Assembly: GCA_903859205.1 (NCBI GenBank)
Contig: CAIOLM010000024.1
Coordinates: 1 to 64,000, forward strand
Source: an uncultured Microbacteriaceae bacterium
GTDB lineage: Bacteria > Actinomycetota > Actinomycetes > Actinomycetales > Microbacteriaceae
DNA: 64,000 nt
Direction: 5' to 3'
Position numbers and translations under genes: made by a program. The notes beneath the pieces were generated by a model that had not been told where the DNA came from, searched no databases, and saw nothing but the letters and a program-made list of their open reading frames with translations. Position 1 is the first letter of the stretch. Every line of letters starts with the position of its first letter. Of the stretch, positions 31,762 through 41,621 are shown one piece after another.

Positions 31762-33273
31762 TTAGTCTTCGACGAACTCGGCGAAGGCTGCGGCATCTGC
31801 CGGGGTGACCCGTGCGTGCACGCGCGTTCCCTCTTCGACGTAGTCGGTTTCAAGAACGAGCCCGCGCAAGTGCAGTGACGAAACCACGTCACCGCGGTCA
31901 TACGGCACGAGCAGGTGCACGTCGACATCAGGCGACGGGATGCGCTCGGCGATGATCTCGAGCAACTCTTCGATGCCCTCGCCGGTGCGGGCGCTGACAA
32001 AGATTGCTTTCGACTCAAGTCCGCGCAGAATCAGGCGCGTGTCGTCATCGACGAGGTCGGCCTTATTGAAGACCACGAGCTCAGGAACCTGACCTGCGCC
32101 AGAATCTGCGAGTACATCGCGCACCGTCTTGATTTGGCTGGCGGGATCGGGGTGCGACGCGTCAACAACGTGCACGAGAAGGTCGGCGTCTGCCGCCTCT
32201 TCGAGGGTTGAACGGAATGCCTCAACGAGCTGGTGGGGCAGGTTTCGCACGAAACCGACGGTGTCGGCGAGTGTGTACGGTCGGCCATCCTCGGTTTGGG
32301 TCTTGCGCACGGTCGGGTCGAGCGTTGCGAACAGGGAGTTCTCAACAAGCACACCCGCGCGAGTGATGCGGTTGAGCAGGCTCGACTTGCCCGCGTTGGT
32401 GTACCCGGCGATAGCCACCGAGGGCACCGCGTTGCGCTTGCGGTTGGCTCGCTTGGTGTCGCGGGCGGGCTTCATGGCGATGATCTGCTTGCGCAGCTTG
32501 GACATGCGCGTATTGATGCGGCGGCGATCGAGCTCAATCTTGGTCTCACCCGGACCACGTGAACCCATACCGGCACCGGCAGCACCGACTTGTCCACCGG
32601 CCTGGCGCGACATCGAGTCACCCCAACCACGAAGACGCGGCAGCAGGTACTCGAGCTGTGCGAGCTCAACCTGAGCCTTACCCTCGCGGCTCTTGGCGTG
32701 CTGGCTGAAGATGTCGAGAATGACCGCCGTGCGGTCGATGACCTTCACCTTGACCACGTCTTCAAGGGCACGGCGCTGGCTGGGGGCCAATTCAGTATCG
32801 GCGATGACCGTGTCAGCACCGACCTCCCAGACGATGTTCTTGAGTTCTTCGACTTTTCCGCGACCGAGGTAGGTGGCCGGGTCAGGAAGGGGGCGCATCT
32901 GCATGACGCCGTCGAGCACCTCGGCACCGGCGGTTTCGGCGAGCGCAGCTAGCTCACGCAGCGAGTTTTCGCCATCGACGACAGCGCCCTTGGGGTACAC
33001 GCCGATCAGTACGACCTTCTCCAAGCGCAGCTGGCGGTACTCAACCTCGGTGACGTCTTCGAGTTCGGTCGAGAGTCCGGCAACGCGGCGCAGAGACGCG
33101 CGCTCTTCGCGGTCGAGCTGGTCGCCATCCGTGTTGCGAACGTCGTCGCGGCCCATCTCGCCCTTATCGGCGAGTGCCTGGGCTTTTCCGCTGCTGAAAA
33201 TCGAGACGGGGGCTTTTTCGCCACTGGCCCGAGCAAGGATGCGGTCGACGATGTCGTCGGAGTCTTTTGTCAT
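31762..33273 (-). CDS. hflX: ribosome-associated GTPase HflX
   Basis: A 503-residue GTPase that splits stalled 70S ribosomes under stress in other bacteria. It has the N-terminal nucleotide-binding HflX domain (VVDGENSLRELAALAETAGAEVLDG ... YLGRGKVEELKN), a helical linker (GSRGPGETKIELDRRRI) and the G domain with G1 GYTNAGKSSLLN, G2/G3 DTVGFVRNLP, G4 NKAD and a C-terminal domain. The frame runs to 33375, but ATG at 33273 gives a better N-terminus. TACCTT lies 8 nt upstream. Confidence 0.94.
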   Translation of the reverse strand: MTKDSDDIVDRILARASGEKAPVSIFSSGKAQALADKGEMGRDDVRNTDGDQLDREERASLRRVAGLSTELEDVTEVEYRQLRLEKVVLIGVYPKGAVVDGENSLRELAALAETAGAEVLDGVMQMRPLPDPATYLGRGKVEELKNIVWEVGADTVIADTELAPSQRRALEDVVKVKVIDRTAVILDIFSQHAKSREGKAQVELAQLEYLLPRLRGWGDSMSRQAGGQVGAAGAGMGSRGPGETKIELDRRRINTRMSKLRKQIIAMKPARDTKRANRKRNAVPSVAIAGYTNAGKSSLLNRITRAGVLVENSLFATLDPTVRKTQTEDGRPYTLADTVGFVRNLPHQLVEAFRSTLEEAADADLLVHVVDASHPDPASQIKTVRDVLADSGAGQVPELVVFNKADLVDDDTRLILRGLESKAIFVSARTGEGIEELLEIIAERIPSPDVDVHLLVPYDRGDVVSSLHLRGLVLETDYVEEGTRVHARVTPADAAAFAEFVED

Positions 33274-33337
33274 TGGTACTAAAGGTAACGCCTGATCGCG
33301 CCGGAGTATTCCTTGCGTTCGAGGGCTGGCCGGGCGA

Positions 33338-33343
33338 TACCCT
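33338..33343 (+). promoter_or_regulatory. leaderless -10 box TACCCT of RsmC-like gene
   Basis: TACCCT-N6-ATG, with no Shine-Dalgarno before 33350. The facing hflX gene has TACCTT at 33282-33287, 8 nt from its ATG. Confidence 0.5.
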
Positions 33344-33349
33344 CGAGAC

Positions 33350-33979
33350 ATGACCGATTCATCCCCCGAGGCCATCGAACACTACTTTTCGGCGAGCCCG
33401 GCGGGTGAGTTTCGCACCACCGAGATTCAGGTGAGCCTGGCCGGGCGCGATTTCAGCGTCGAGACGTCGGGAAGCATCTTCAGCCCCGACCACATCGATG
33501 CCGGCACAGAGGCCTTGCTGCGCACGGTGCCCGAACCACCCACCTCAGGCAACCTGCTTGATATCGGCTGTGGTTGGGGTCCGATCGCGTTGACCCTCGC
33601 GCTCGAGTCGCCCGAGGCCAGCGTCTATGGCATCGACGTCAACGAGCGCGCGCTCGAGCTCACACGTCGCAACGCGGCCCGATGCGGGGTTGCGAACCTC
33701 AGCGTCAGCACACCCGATGACCTCGACGCCGGCATCCTGTTTGAGACCATTTGGTCGAACCCTCCGATTCGCGTCGGCAAGTCTGAGCTGCATGGCATCA
33801 TGCAGAAATGGATCCCTCGACTGGCGTCGGGCGGCAGCGCCTGGCTGGTCATTGCCAAGCACCTTGGTGCAGATTCGTTCGAGAAGTGGCTGGCGTCGGA
33901 ATTCAGCGACACCCACAACGTGTCGCGCGCGGCAAATCACAAGGGTTTCCGCGTGATTCAGGTCACTCGCGCTAACTAA
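33350..33979 (+). CDS. RsmC-like class I SAM methyltransferase
   Basis: A 209-residue methyltransferase resembling the catalytic half of RsmC (16S rRNA G1207). The SAM-binding motif LLDIGCGWGPIALTLAL (about 68-84), the acidic loop VYGIDVNERALELTRRNA and the catalytic motif SNPPIRVGK (NPP) support N2-guanine-type chemistry. Also SGSIFSPDHIDAGTEALL, typical of RsmC. It lacks the inactive N-terminal duplicate of E. coli RsmC, as in other gram-positives. Divergent from hflX. Confidence 0.9.
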   Translation: MTDSSPEAIEHYFSASPAGEFRTTEIQVSLAGRDFSVETSGSIFSPDHIDAGTEALLRTVPEPPTSGNLLDIGCGWGPIALTLALESPEASVYGIDVNERALELTRRNAARCGVANLSVSTPDDLDAGILFETIWSNPPIRVGKSELHGIMQKWIPRLASGGSAWLVIAKHLGADSFEKWLASEFSDTHNVSRAANHKGFRVIQVTRAN

Positions 33980-34094
33980 GCGTTTGCTGTACCACAACTG
34001 ACCCCCTCGCCTCACAGTAAAGTCCGCGCGCGCCGGCGTAGCATTACCTCAAGCAGCTGGCACTCCCCCAACTGTGCCCTGCCCAAGGATGATG

Positions 34095-34346
34095 ATGAGT
34101 ACTCAGTACGATGGCGTCACACCCATTGGATCGCGAAGCAGCGCCAATGAATCACTCAAGGAATTCGGCGAGCGCATTCGCCACTTTCGCACCGCTCGCG
34201 GGCTGACCCAGGTGGAACTCGCCGACAGCGCTGGCGTTGACCGCAAGACAATCAGCCGGATCGAAAACTCGCGCTTCTCCCCCTCGCTCATCAACGTGTT
34301 CGCAATCGCCGACGCTCTCGATGTGGAGCCGCGCGAACTTCTGTAA
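34095..34346 (+). CDS. XRE-family HTH regulator
   Basis: An 83-residue single-domain DNA-binding protein. Residues about 18-80 form a Cro/C1-type helix-turn-helix: FGERIRHFRTARGLTQVELADSAGVDRKTISRIENSRFSPSLINVFAIADALDVEPRELL. The start is the third of three consecutive ATG codons (34089, 34092, 34095); AAGGATGATG gives a Shine-Dalgarno best placed for 34095. No partner gene is evident. It could regulate the small gene downstream. Target unknown. Confidence 0.85.
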   Translation: MSTQYDGVTPIGSRSSANESLKEFGERIRHFRTARGLTQVELADSAGVDRKTISRIENSRFSPSLINVFAIADALDVEPRELL

Positions 34347-34410
34347 GTAAATTCCCCTCATTTTCACCTGAGCGCAGTAGCGTGGCAGAAGGCAACTTCT
34401 TGGGGGAATC

Positions 34411-34743
34411 ATGTCATCACAGAGCACCATTGCCATCGCCGGAATCCTTGACGCGAGGGGATGCGGTTGGACGCTCGACGTTCAGCAAGACGACCCACAA
34501 AAAGTCGTGCAGTGGCTGTGGGCCGCGCCTGTCGCCTCGCTTGAAGCCGTCGGGCCTCGTGAGGCTGGAATTGACCTGAGCGACCAGGTACTCAAGGTCG
34601 GCCTCAACTTAATCGAGCCAGACAACGTGACCACCCACCTCCCCAACCAGGTTGAGGTTCTTGGAGCCTGCCCGTTCCGCCCGCAGCACTGCGATGGCGA
34701 GCACGTCGTCGCTTCTGGTACGGGAACCCTCCGCGCGAGCTAA
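34411..34743 (+). CDS. hypothetical protein
   Basis: A 110-residue predicted protein beginning MSSQSTIAIAGILDARGCGW. There are no membrane segments and no domain I recognise. Support comes from a strong GGGGGA ribosome-binding site 4 nt before the ATG and from position, 65 nt after an XRE gene on the same strand. Against it, an overlapping frame at 34382-34579 exists and the composition is only moderately gene-like. Not recognised. Confidence 0.5.
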   Translation: MSSQSTIAIAGILDARGCGWTLDVQQDDPQKVVQWLWAAPVASLEAVGPREAGIDLSDQVLKVGLNLIEPDNVTTHLPNQVEVLGACPFRPQHCDGEHVVASGTGTLRAS

Positions 34744-34788
34744 CCTCGCCGTTGACTCGAAGCTAGCGATGCCACCTCACGCTATGGG

Positions 34789-35706
34789 CTACGCGAGCTC
34801 GACGGTGCCGGTGTAAACCAGAGTCGCGGGGCCTGAGAGAGCAACATGTTCGCCCTCTTCAGTGGGGAACATGCGCACCGCGAGGGTGCCTCCGGGAACA
34901 TCCACCCGCCAGTTGTTGGGGGCACCCACGCCGGCCCAGTGGCGCGTTGCCAGGGCCGCCGCAACAACGCCCGTGCCGCAACTGAGGGTCTCTCCGCTGC
35001 CGCGCTCGTGAACGCGCATGCGAATGTGGCCAACGCCATCGGTCACGAGCGGATCGCTGGGAACAACGAGCTCGATGTTCACGCCGTCGGGCGCCACGGG
35101 GTCGAGCTGCGGAATGACAGTGAGGTCTGCGGCTTCGAGCTCGTCGACCGACGAGAGCGCGAGCACCACGTGCGGGTTACCGACGTTGATGCCGAGGCCC
35201 AGGCGGGCCACGGCGACGTTCTTGACGCGCACGAGCGGTTCGAAGTCGTCGAACTTCCAGCGACCCATGTCGACCTGGAATCCGGATGCGTTCTGCTGCA
35301 CGTCGCGAACGCCTGCACGCGTGCCGATGGCGAGCGTTTCACCCTGGGCGAGGCTGGCGAGGCCGCTCTCGAGCAGGAACTTGGCGAATACGCGCACACC
35401 GTTGCCACACATCTCGCTGACGCTGCCGTCGGCGTTGTAGTAATCCATGAACCACTCGGCGGCGGGCTCTTCGGCCAGCGCGCGGGCGCCGGCGCCATCC
35501 GCCACCACAACACCCTTGGCGTCACGACGGTTGAGCTTGCCTGAACGCACCGCGCGGATGATTCCGTCGGCACCGATGCCAAAGTGGCGGTCGGCCAGCG
35601 CGGCCATTTGGTCAGCGGTCAGCACAATCTCGCCGTCGGGGTCGGCGAACAGCACGAAATCGTTGCCGGTGCCGTGACCCTTGGTGAAATGAAGCGAGAG
35701 TGCCAT
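34789..35706 (-). CDS. dapF: diaminopimelate epimerase
   Basis: Converts LL- to meso-diaminopimelate for lysine and peptidoglycan. The 305-residue protein has both pseudo-symmetric catalytic Cys motifs, [13 protein letters not shown] and the C-terminal [12 protein letters not shown], plus the N-terminal [16 protein letters not shown]. Full length. TAAGCT is 6 nt before the ATG, with GGAG in the spacer. It is the last gene of the recA-recX-miaB-miaA-dapF block, 9 nt after miaA. Confidence 0.96.
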   Translation of the reverse strand: MALSLHFTKGHGTGNDFVLFADPDGEIVLTADQMAALADRHFGIGADGIIRAVRSGKLNRRDAKGVVVADGAGARALAEEPAAEWFMDYYNADGSVSEMCGNGVRVFAKFLLESGLASLAQGETLAIGTRAGVRDVQQNASGFQVDMGRWKFDDFEPLVRVKNVAVARLGLGINVGNPHVVLALSSVDELEAADLTVIPQLDPVAPDGVNIELVVPSDPLVTDGVGHIRMRVHERGSGETLSCGTGVVAAALATRHWAGVGAPNNWRVDVPGGTLAVRMFPTEEGEHVALSGPATLVYTGTVELA

Positions 35707-35712
35707 GACTCC

Positions 35713-35718
35713 AGCTTA
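35713..35718 (-). promoter_or_regulatory. -10-like box TAAGCT before dapF
   Basis: TAAGCT-N6-ATG, at the end of miaA. The spacer contains GGAG, so a led transcript is equally likely. Confidence 0.35.
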
Positions 35719-36648
35719 ATGACCGGCAGGCCTGAGGTTGATGGCATCGGCCGCGCCGAGCTCGCCCACAGGCAACCAGGTCACGTCGGCATAGCGTTTG
35801 AACCAGCTCACCTGACGGCGGGCGTAGCGGCGGGTCAGGGCCTGCGTTTCGGCGATGGCCTCGGCGTCAGTCTGGGTGCCTGCCAGCTGGGCAAGGGCCT
35901 GAGCGTATCCAATCGCTCGACGCGCGGTGACGCCGTTTTCGATGCCGGCGGGGATGAGCCCGCGCACCTCATCAAGCAAGCCATCGGCCCACATCTGCTC
36001 AACACGGCGATCAAGGCGCTCAACCAGCGCGTCACGGGCGTCTGTGAGGCCGTAAATGGCGCTCTGGCGCCAGTAAACCGGTTCCTCGGGCAGAGTTCCC
36101 AACGCGGCTGAATCGCCCGTCATTTCGATTACTTCGAGGGCGCGCAACACGCGGCGCGCGTTCTGCGAATCGATGCGTTCGGCGGCCTCTGGCGCGAGCT
36201 TCTTGAGGCGCGCGAACATGAGGCCGGGGCCCTGTTCAGCCAGTTCTTGCTCGAGCCGCTCGCGAATGGCGTCATCGTGCCCGGGAAACTCGAATTCAAA
36301 TAGCACGCTCGAGACATAGAGCCCCGACCCGCCGACCAGAATCGGCGTTGCTCCGCGCGCGATGATGTCGTCAATCACCGCGCGGGCCTGCGTTTGATAG
36401 GCCGCGACCGAGGCCTCTTCGGTCACATCGAGAACATCAAACATGTGATGGGGCACTCCGGCGCGCTCAGCCGGGGAGAGCTTGGCCGTGCCGATATTCA
36501 TACCCCGATACAGCTGCATCGCGTCGGCGTTGACGATCTCGGCCGCGCCACCCTGATCGTGGATGCGTTGCGCCAGCTCAAGCGAAAGCTGCGACTTGCC
36601 CGTGCCGGTGGCCCCGACAATGGCAATCAGCAAATTACCGCTCGCCAT
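35716..36648 (-). CDS. miaA: tRNA dimethylallyltransferase
   Basis: Adds the dimethylallyl group to A37 of tRNAs reading UNN codons. The 310-residue protein has the P-loop [15 protein letters not shown] (residues 11-25), the [17 protein letters not shown] motif, [16 protein letters not shown] and the [15 protein letters not shown] and [14 protein letters not shown] elements. It overlaps miaB by 14 nt and provides the substrate for MiaB. Confidence 0.96.
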   Translation of the reverse strand: MASGNLLIAIVGATGTGKSQLSLELAQRIHDQGGAAEIVNADAMQLYRGMNIGTAKLSPAERAGVPHHMFDVLDVTEEASVAAYQTQARAVIDDIIARGATPILVGGSGLYVSSVLFEFEFPGHDDAIRERLEQELAEQGPGLMFARLKKLAPEAAERIDSQNARRVLRALEVIEMTGDSAALGTLPEEPVYWRQSAIYGLTDARDALVERLDRRVEQMWADGLLDEVRGLIPAGIENGVTARRAIGYAQALAQLAGTQTDAEAIAETQALTRRYARRQVSWFKRYADVTWLPVGELGAADAINLRPAGH

Positions 36649-38257
36649 CGTTCACGTCGTAGATCGGCGTCGTGGCCGAGCGCAGGCTCGGCATGCCGAG
36701 GTTGGTTGCGCCGGAACCGCCAACAGCACTGGGAACACCGCAGGACTCTGCCTCAGCGCGATCCCATGCATCACCAGCAATGGTGCGGCGCACCTTGAGT
36801 GGCGAGCCATCTGTTGAGTCGGCAATCAGGTGGAACGAAGCTGCGTCGGTGACGGTTACCGTGACAAGGTCGCCGGGCCGGGGAATCTCGCTGCCCTCGG
36901 GCACATCAAAGTGCACCAGGCGCGAGTCACGCGCTCGACCGCTCATGCGGTGGCGGGCGGCATCTTTGCGGCCTTCGCCGTTGTTGACGAGCACCTCGAC
37001 CTCGCGGCCGATTTGAGCCTGATTCTCTTCGAGGCAAATCTGGTTCTGCACAGCAACAAGGCGCTCAAAACGCTCTTGCACGACCTCTTTAGAAATCTGG
37101 TCTTCCATGTCGGCAGCCGGCGTTCCGGGTCGCTTGGAGTACTGGAAGGTAAACGCGGTGGCAAAACGCGCCTCGCGCACCACGCGAAGCGTCTCTTCGA
37201 AGTCTTCCTCGGTCTCGCCCGGGAACCCAACGATGATGTCGGTGCTGATAGCGGCATCGGGGATGGCCGCGCGAACGCGATCGAGAATGCCGAGGAACTT
37301 GTCACTCCGGTAGGAACGGCGCATCAGCTTGAGAATGCGGTCGGAGCCAGACTGCAACGGCATGTGCAACTGCGGCATGACCGCGGGGGTCTCGGCCATG
37401 GCCGCAATGACGTCGTCGGTAAAGGCTGCCGGGTGTGGGCTGGTGAAGCGGATGCGCTCAATGCCCTCGATTTTGCCTGCCGCGCGCAGAAGCTTGCCGA
37501 ATGCCTCGCGGTCGCCAAACTCGACACCGTAGGTGTTGACGTTCTGCCCGAGAAGAGTGACCTCGATGGCGCCGTCTTGAACGAGAGCCTCAACCTCGCG
37601 CAGCACATCGCCGGGACGGCGATCCATTTCTTTGCCACGCAGAGCCGGAACGATACAGAACGTGCAGGTGTTGTTACAGCCAACCGAGATGGAGACCCAT
37701 CCGCTGTAGGTCGAGTCACGCTTAGTGGGCAGAGTTGATGGGAAAGTCTCGAGGGACTCGAGAATCTCAATTTCGGCTTCTTCGTTGTGACGCGCGCGCT
37801 CGAGCAGCCCGGGCAGCGAACCCATGTTGTGCGTGCCGAATACGACGTCGACCCAGGGCGCCTTCGCCAAGATGACTTCTTTATCTTTCTGAGCAAGACA
37901 ACCGCCCACGGCAATCTGCATGCCCTCCTGGGCGCGCTTGATGGATGCCAAGTGGCCCAGCGTTCCGTACAAGCGATTGTCGGCGTTCTCGCGAACCGCA
38001 CAGGTGTTGAGCACCACGACGTCGGGCTGCGCCTCGGCAACATCAACGGCGTCGGGGTCAAGTTCAACCGCAGAAGCGGCAGGGCGCTCAAACTTGGTGT
38101 ACCCGGCGGCCTCCATTGCCCCAGCAAGACGCTCCGAGTCGTGCACGTTCATCTGGCAGCCAAAAGTACGCACCTCATAGGTGCGCTGGCGACCTGATTC
38201 GTCGCGCGCCACATCGCTCGGGGCGATGAGGGTGGGCTGCTCAGTTGTGCGGGTCAT
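36635..38257 (-). CDS. miaB: tRNA-2-methylthio-N6-dimethylallyladenosine synthase
   Basis: Radical-SAM methylthiotransferase of 540 residues. The N-terminal domain has the three cluster Cys residues (TFGCQMN, NTCAVRE, GGCLAQ). The radical SAM motif is [11 protein letters not shown], followed by a TIM-barrel part ([28 protein letters not shown]). A TRAM domain ends the core, and about 60 C-terminal residues are low-complexity and lineage-specific. A TAAACT lies 9 nt before the ATG. Confidence 0.96.
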   Translation of the reverse strand: MTRTTEQPTLIAPSDVARDESGRQRTYEVRTFGCQMNVHDSERLAGAMEAAGYTKFERPAASAVELDPDAVDVAEAQPDVVVLNTCAVRENADNRLYGTLGHLASIKRAQEGMQIAVGGCLAQKDKEVILAKAPWVDVVFGTHNMGSLPGLLERARHNEEAEIEILESLETFPSTLPTKRDSTYSGWVSISVGCNNTCTFCIVPALRGKEMDRRPGDVLREVEALVQDGAIEVTLLGQNVNTYGVEFGDREAFGKLLRAAGKIEGIERIRFTSPHPAAFTDDVIAAMAETPAVMPQLHMPLQSGSDRILKLMRRSYRSDKFLGILDRVRAAIPDAAISTDIIVGFPGETEEDFEETLRVVREARFATAFTFQYSKRPGTPAADMEDQISKEVVQERFERLVAVQNQICLEENQAQIGREVEVLVNNGEGRKDAARHRMSGRARDSRLVHFDVPEGSEIPRPGDLVTVTVTDAASFHLIADSTDGSPLKVRRTIAGDAWDRAEAESCGVPSAVGGSGATNLGMPSLRSATTPIYDVNDGER

Positions 38258-38325
38258 AACCCCACAAGTTTACGCGTGACGATCGACCTCGAAGAGTGCC
38301 ATAGGAACCGCGGAACGGTTGTGCC

Positions 38326-38967
38326 CTAACCAGCAGGCGGATACTCGCTAAAGGCGGCCTGAATCGCCTCACGCACGACCCCGCTGGGGTAACCGCGGCG
38401 CGAGAGAAAACCGTGGAGGCGTCGCTCTGCCGTGGAGCGATCGAAGCGTTGCACTGACGGAGCGCGCTTGAGCGCTTGGTCGATTGCACGGTTGAGTTCG
38501 TCGGCCTGGTCGATGTTTGCCAGAGCCTCATCGATGGCCGACTGGGTGAGGTTGCGCTTGCGCAACTCAAGGGCGATGGCACTACGGCCCTGCCCCTTGC
38601 GCAAGACCAGCCGCCCGGTGAGCTGCTCGGCAAGGCGGAAGTCGTCGACATAGCCGAGATGCTCTACTTTGCCCAGGAGCTCTTCAACCGTGTTGTCGTC
38701 AAGGTCGCGCTCGCGAAGCCAGAGCCGCACCTCATGAGCTGACATGTCGGCCATGCCGAGCTTGCGCAGCAGGGACTCATAAATCTCGTCAACACTTTGG
38801 CTGCCTTGGCCCTGCTCGTCAGCGCGACTCTCATCTGCGCCGGCAAAGGGATGGTGCTGCTCATCGACGGTTTCGAAACTGACCCCCGTCTCGCGAGCAG
38901 CAGACGCAGGCACCGCCGCGGGCTCCCCCTCAGAGGGAACCCACGGCAGGTACGTGACGTTAGACAT
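38326..38967 (-). CDS. recX: regulatory protein RecX
   Basis: Binds RecA filaments and damps RecA activity. The 213-residue protein has an acidic, low-complexity N-terminal stretch of about 60 residues, then three RecX helical repeats: YESLLRKLGMADMSAHEVRLWLRERD, VEHLGYVDDFRLAEQLTGRLV ... GRSAIALELRKRNLTQSAIDEAL and RRLHGFLSRRGYPSGVVREAIQ. It follows recA by 33 nt, the standard arrangement. Confidence 0.93.
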   Translation of the reverse strand: MSNVTYLPWVPSEGEPAAVPASAARETGVSFETVDEQHHPFAGADESRADEQGQGSQSVDEIYESLLRKLGMADMSAHEVRLWLRERDLDDNTVEELLGKVEHLGYVDDFRLAEQLTGRLVLRKGQGRSAIALELRKRNLTQSAIDEALANIDQADELNRAIDQALKRAPSVQRFDRSTAERRLHGFLSRRGYPSGVVREAIQAAFSEYPPAG

Positions 38968-39000
38968 CAGCGATGGTTGCTACTGCGTCGGCGAACCGAG

Positions 39001-40086
39001 TTAGGAAGCGACCGCGTCAGACTCGGTTGCCAGCGCCGGCGGGGCCACCGGTGCTGAGGCGGCAGGAGCAACGGCTGCCTGCTCTTCGCCCTTGACGATG
39101 CCGAGCTTGACGAGCAGCTTCTGCTCGATTTCGAGGGCGATGTCGGGGTTCTCGAGCAGGAAGTTGCGCGAGTTCTCTTTGCCCTGGCCAAGCTGTTCTG
39201 CTTCGTAGGTGTACCAAGCGCCAGACTTCTTGACGATGCCGTGGTCGACGCCGTAGTCGATGAGGCTGCCCTCACGCGAGATACCGGTTCCGTACAGGAT
39301 GTCGAACTCGGCCTGCTTGAAAGGCGGGGCCATCTTGTTCTTGACGACCTTGACGCGGGTGCGGTTACCCACTGCGTCGGTGCCGTCTTTGAGGGTTTCA
39401 ATTCGACGAATGTCGAGACGAACCGATGCGTAGAACTTGAGCGCCTTACCGCCGGCGGTGGTTTCGGGGCTTCCGAAGAAGACACCGATCTTTTCACGCA
39501 GCTGGTTGATGAAGATCATGGTGGTGTTGGTCTGGCTGAGACCACCCGTGAGCTTACGCAGGGCCTGCGACATGAGTCGAGCCTGAAGACCCACGTGCGA
39601 GTCACCCATTTCGCCCTCGATTTCGGCGCGAGGAACCAGAGCAGCAACCGAGTCAATAACGATGAGATCGATTGAGCCAGAACGCACGAGCATATCGGCG
39701 ATTTCAAGCGCCTGCTCACCCGTGTCGGGCTGAGAAACCAGGAGTGCGTCGATGTCGACGCCGAGCTTGCGTGCGTATTCGGGGTCGAGCGCGTGCTCTG
39801 CGTCAATGAACGCCGCGATGCCACCCGCGCGTTGAGCGTTGGCGATGGCGTGAAGTGTGAGAGTGGTCTTACCCGAGGACTCAGGACCGTAGATTTCGAC
39901 GATTCGGCCACGAGGAAGACCGCCAATGCCGAGCGCCACATCGAGTGCGATCGACCCGGTGGGAATCACCTCGACGGGAGCGCGTTCATCGCTGCCGAGG
40001 CGCATAACTGAACCCTTACCGAACTGACGGTCGATCTGGGCGAGGGCTGTTTCTAGTGATTTTTCGCGGTCAGCGGCTGATGCCAT
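39001..40086 (-). CDS. recA: recombinase RecA
   Basis: Strand-exchange protein and LexA coprotease, 361 residues, no intein. Walker A is [15 protein letters not shown] (about 68-82), Walker [14 protein letters not shown]1/L2 loops near [12 protein letters not shown] and [21 protein letters not shown]. The last 30 residues are an Ala/Pro-rich tail. ATG at 40086 has AAAAGGAG. A perfect LexA box lies 262 nt upstream (40348-40363). Confidence 0.98.
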   Translation of the reverse strand: MASAADREKSLETALAQIDRQFGKGSVMRLGSDERAPVEVIPTGSIALDVALGIGGLPRGRIVEIYGPESSGKTTLTLHAIANAQRAGGIAAFIDAEHALDPEYARKLGVDIDALLVSQPDTGEQALEIADMLVRSGSIDLIVIDSVAALVPRAEIEGEMGDSHVGLQARLMSQALRKLTGGLSQTNTTMIFINQLREKIGVFFGSPETTAGGKALKFYASVRLDIRRIETLKDGTDAVGNRTRVKVVKNKMAPPFKQAEFDILYGTGISREGSLIDYGVDHGIVKKSGAWYTYEAEQLGQGKENSRNFLLENPDIALEIEQKLLVKLGIVKGEEQAAVAPAASAPVAPPALATESDAVAS

Positions 40087-40387
40087 GGCCGGCTCCTTTT
40101 CTACTCGAGGTGGTGGTCGCCTATAGGCTGCCGGGCTGCTGCCTCGCTACCGACCGGCCTGCGATCTCGGGAGAAGTGATCTCGAGAGATGTAGGGCGGG
40201 ACGGGCGCTGTGCAGTGCTTCCGACAAGGCGGATGCTCCGGGTTGAACAAGAGCCAAGGTATGTGGCGCCTCTGACAGTGAAGTCAGCTGCGTCACATGC
40301 CGGGAAAGCTCGTGACAACTGGTGCATGTGTAGGAGGCTACACCTTTTCGAATATTTCTTCGAATAGAGACGACGGCGTGTCGGAGG
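40087..40387 (-). other. recA upstream region and probable long leader
   Basis: 301 nt with no gene. It holds the LexA box at 40348-40363 at its far end and about 240 nt of mixed sequence before recA. If the promoter is at the box, the recA mRNA has an unusually long leader. No convincing protein frame was found. Confidence 0.6.
40348..40363. promoter_or_regulatory. LexA box of recA (TCGAATATTTCTTCGA)
   Basis: TCGAA-N6-TTCGA with no arm mismatch, matching the boxes by lexA. It lies in the only promoter-sized gap upstream of recA. Confidence 0.8.
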
Positions 40388-40645
40388 TTACTCGGGCCAG
40401 TTCGAAGCGACGGGCGCGTCATCCTTTTTGGGCTCTGGCAGACCAACGCCGTGCCAGCGAGATTCGGGAACATCGGCTGCGCGACACAGAGCGAGCCACA
40501 CCGTGCGCGCAGGAATGCCGGCCTTGAGCGCGGCCGAGGCCGTGCGCTCCCCCAGCTCGGCAATCACCAGGTCATCGACAAGAACCCGGCCGTAGGCATC
40601 GCCAAATTCGGTGCCGACCGCGTACCAAAACTCACTGATACGCAT
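40388..40645 (-). CDS. DUF3046 family protein
   Basis: An 85-residue actinobacterial protein of the DUF3046 family: RISEFWYAVGTEFGDAYGRVLVDDLVIAELGERTASAALKAGIPARTVWLALCRAADVPESRWHG. Nearly always located between clgR and recA. Function unknown. It is 18 nt after clgR and lacks a Shine-Dalgarno, so may be coupled. Its stop is next to the LexA box. Confidence 0.88.
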   Translation of the reverse strand: MRISEFWYAVGTEFGDAYGRVLVDDLVIAELGERTASAALKAGIPARTVWLALCRAADVPESRWHGVGLPEPKKDDAPVASNWPE

Positions 40646-40663
40646 GATGAGAGAAGAAAAGAG

Positions 40664-40975
40664 TTACTTGCTGGCGCGCAGATAGTCGGCGACGAACTCG
40701 TCGGGAACAGTGTCAGGGATGCGCGAAATGGGCTGCATGCCCTCGAGCGCACCGAGACGGTCTGCAACCTCGCCCATGATCACCGAGATAGGAGTTTCAA
40801 GGGCGTCGGCAACCGCAGCGAGAATTTCGCTGGATGCTTCTTTTTGTCCTCGTTCGACCTCGCTGAGGTACCCCAAAGCCACGCTAGCTTTGCTAGCGAC
40901 CTGGCGGAGGGTGCGACCTTTTTGCAAGCGGAAGTCGCGGAGAACATCACCAATTTCGTGACGAACGAGAATCAT
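40664..40975 (-). CDS. clgR: ClgR-type HTH transcriptional regulator
   Basis: A 103-residue XRE/Cro-like regulator. The HTH is at about 4-65: RHEIGDVLRDFRLQKGRTLRQVASKASVALGYLSEVERGQKEASSEILAAVADALETPISVIM. This matches ClgR, which activates clpP and other proteostasis genes in actinobacteria. The cinA-clgR-DUF3046-recA order strengthens the call. The ATG follows AAAGG. It lies 141 bp after cinA's start, so it probably has its own promoter. Confidence 0.85.
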   Translation of the reverse strand: MILVRHEIGDVLRDFRLQKGRTLRQVASKASVALGYLSEVERGQKEASSEILAAVADALETPISVIMGEVADRLGALEGMQPISRIPDTVPDEFVADYLRASK

Positions 40976-41116
40976 GTTTCTCTTACCTTTCTTCCGATTG
41001 AGATGACTCTAGGGTATTTCGAGCCTCTGACACACACCGTATCGAAGTGTTTCTGAGCAACACTTGTGAGTCAAGGTAGAAAACACTGGCCAGCCACAAA
41101 ATATTCCGTTGCGTGG

Positions 41117-41617
41117 CTACTTTTCGAGGGCCACCAGCACGTCAGAGAGCAGTTCGAGGGCAGCGATGCTCGAGCGAGTGCGAATAGCTTCGCGGTCGCC
41201 ATCCAGCAGCAGTTCACGGTGCCATCGCCCAAACGGCGTCGTCACCGCGACAAAAACAACGCCGGGAGCCTTGCCGTCTTGCCCGTCGGGGCCAGCCACG
41301 CCCGTGGTGGCCACACCGAAATCAGCGCCAATCGTGTCACGCACGCCGTCGGCCATCTGCATGGCGACCTCACCGTCAACCGCGCCGACGCGATCGAGTA
41401 GGTCTTCATCGACGCCCAGCACCTCATGCTTGACATGCGTGGCATAGGCCACGACTCCCCCGCGAACAGTGGCGGATGCCCCGGGCACGCTGGTCAGCGC
41501 GGTCATCACCAATCCGCCGGTCAACGACTCAGCCACCGCGACCGTGCGACGCAAGCGAATCAGCCGATCAACCAGATCAGCGAGCGCGTTGCGTCCTTCG
41601 GCGGAGGATGTGGGCAT
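41117..41617 (-). CDS. CinA C-terminal domain protein (nicotinamide mononucleotide deamidase-like)
   Basis: A 166-residue protein equal to the C-terminal CinA domain, which deamidates NMN to NaMN in other bacteria. Motifs: VAVAESLTGGLVMTALTSVPGASATVRGGVVAYATHVKHEVLGV and ADFGVATTGVAGPDGQDGKAPGVVFVAV. The N-terminal molybdopterin-like domain is absent, as usual in actinobacteria. It lies 4 nt after pgsA on the same strand. Confidence 0.92.
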   Translation of the reverse strand: MPTSSAEGRNALADLVDRLIRLRRTVAVAESLTGGLVMTALTSVPGASATVRGGVVAYATHVKHEVLGVDEDLLDRVGAVDGEVAMQMADGVRDTIGADFGVATTGVAGPDGQDGKAPGVVFVAVTTPFGRWHRELLLDGDREAIRTRSSIAALELLSDVLVALEK

Positions 41618-41621
41618 GAAC

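Noticed and set aside
39001-40086. Intein or unusual insertion in recA
   Set aside because: The protein has normal length (361 residues) and uninterrupted motifs.
40147-40563. 138-residue minus-strand frame spanning the recA leader and part of DUF3046
   Set aside because: No ribosome-binding site, overlaps DUF3046 in another frame, and the composition is not protein-like.
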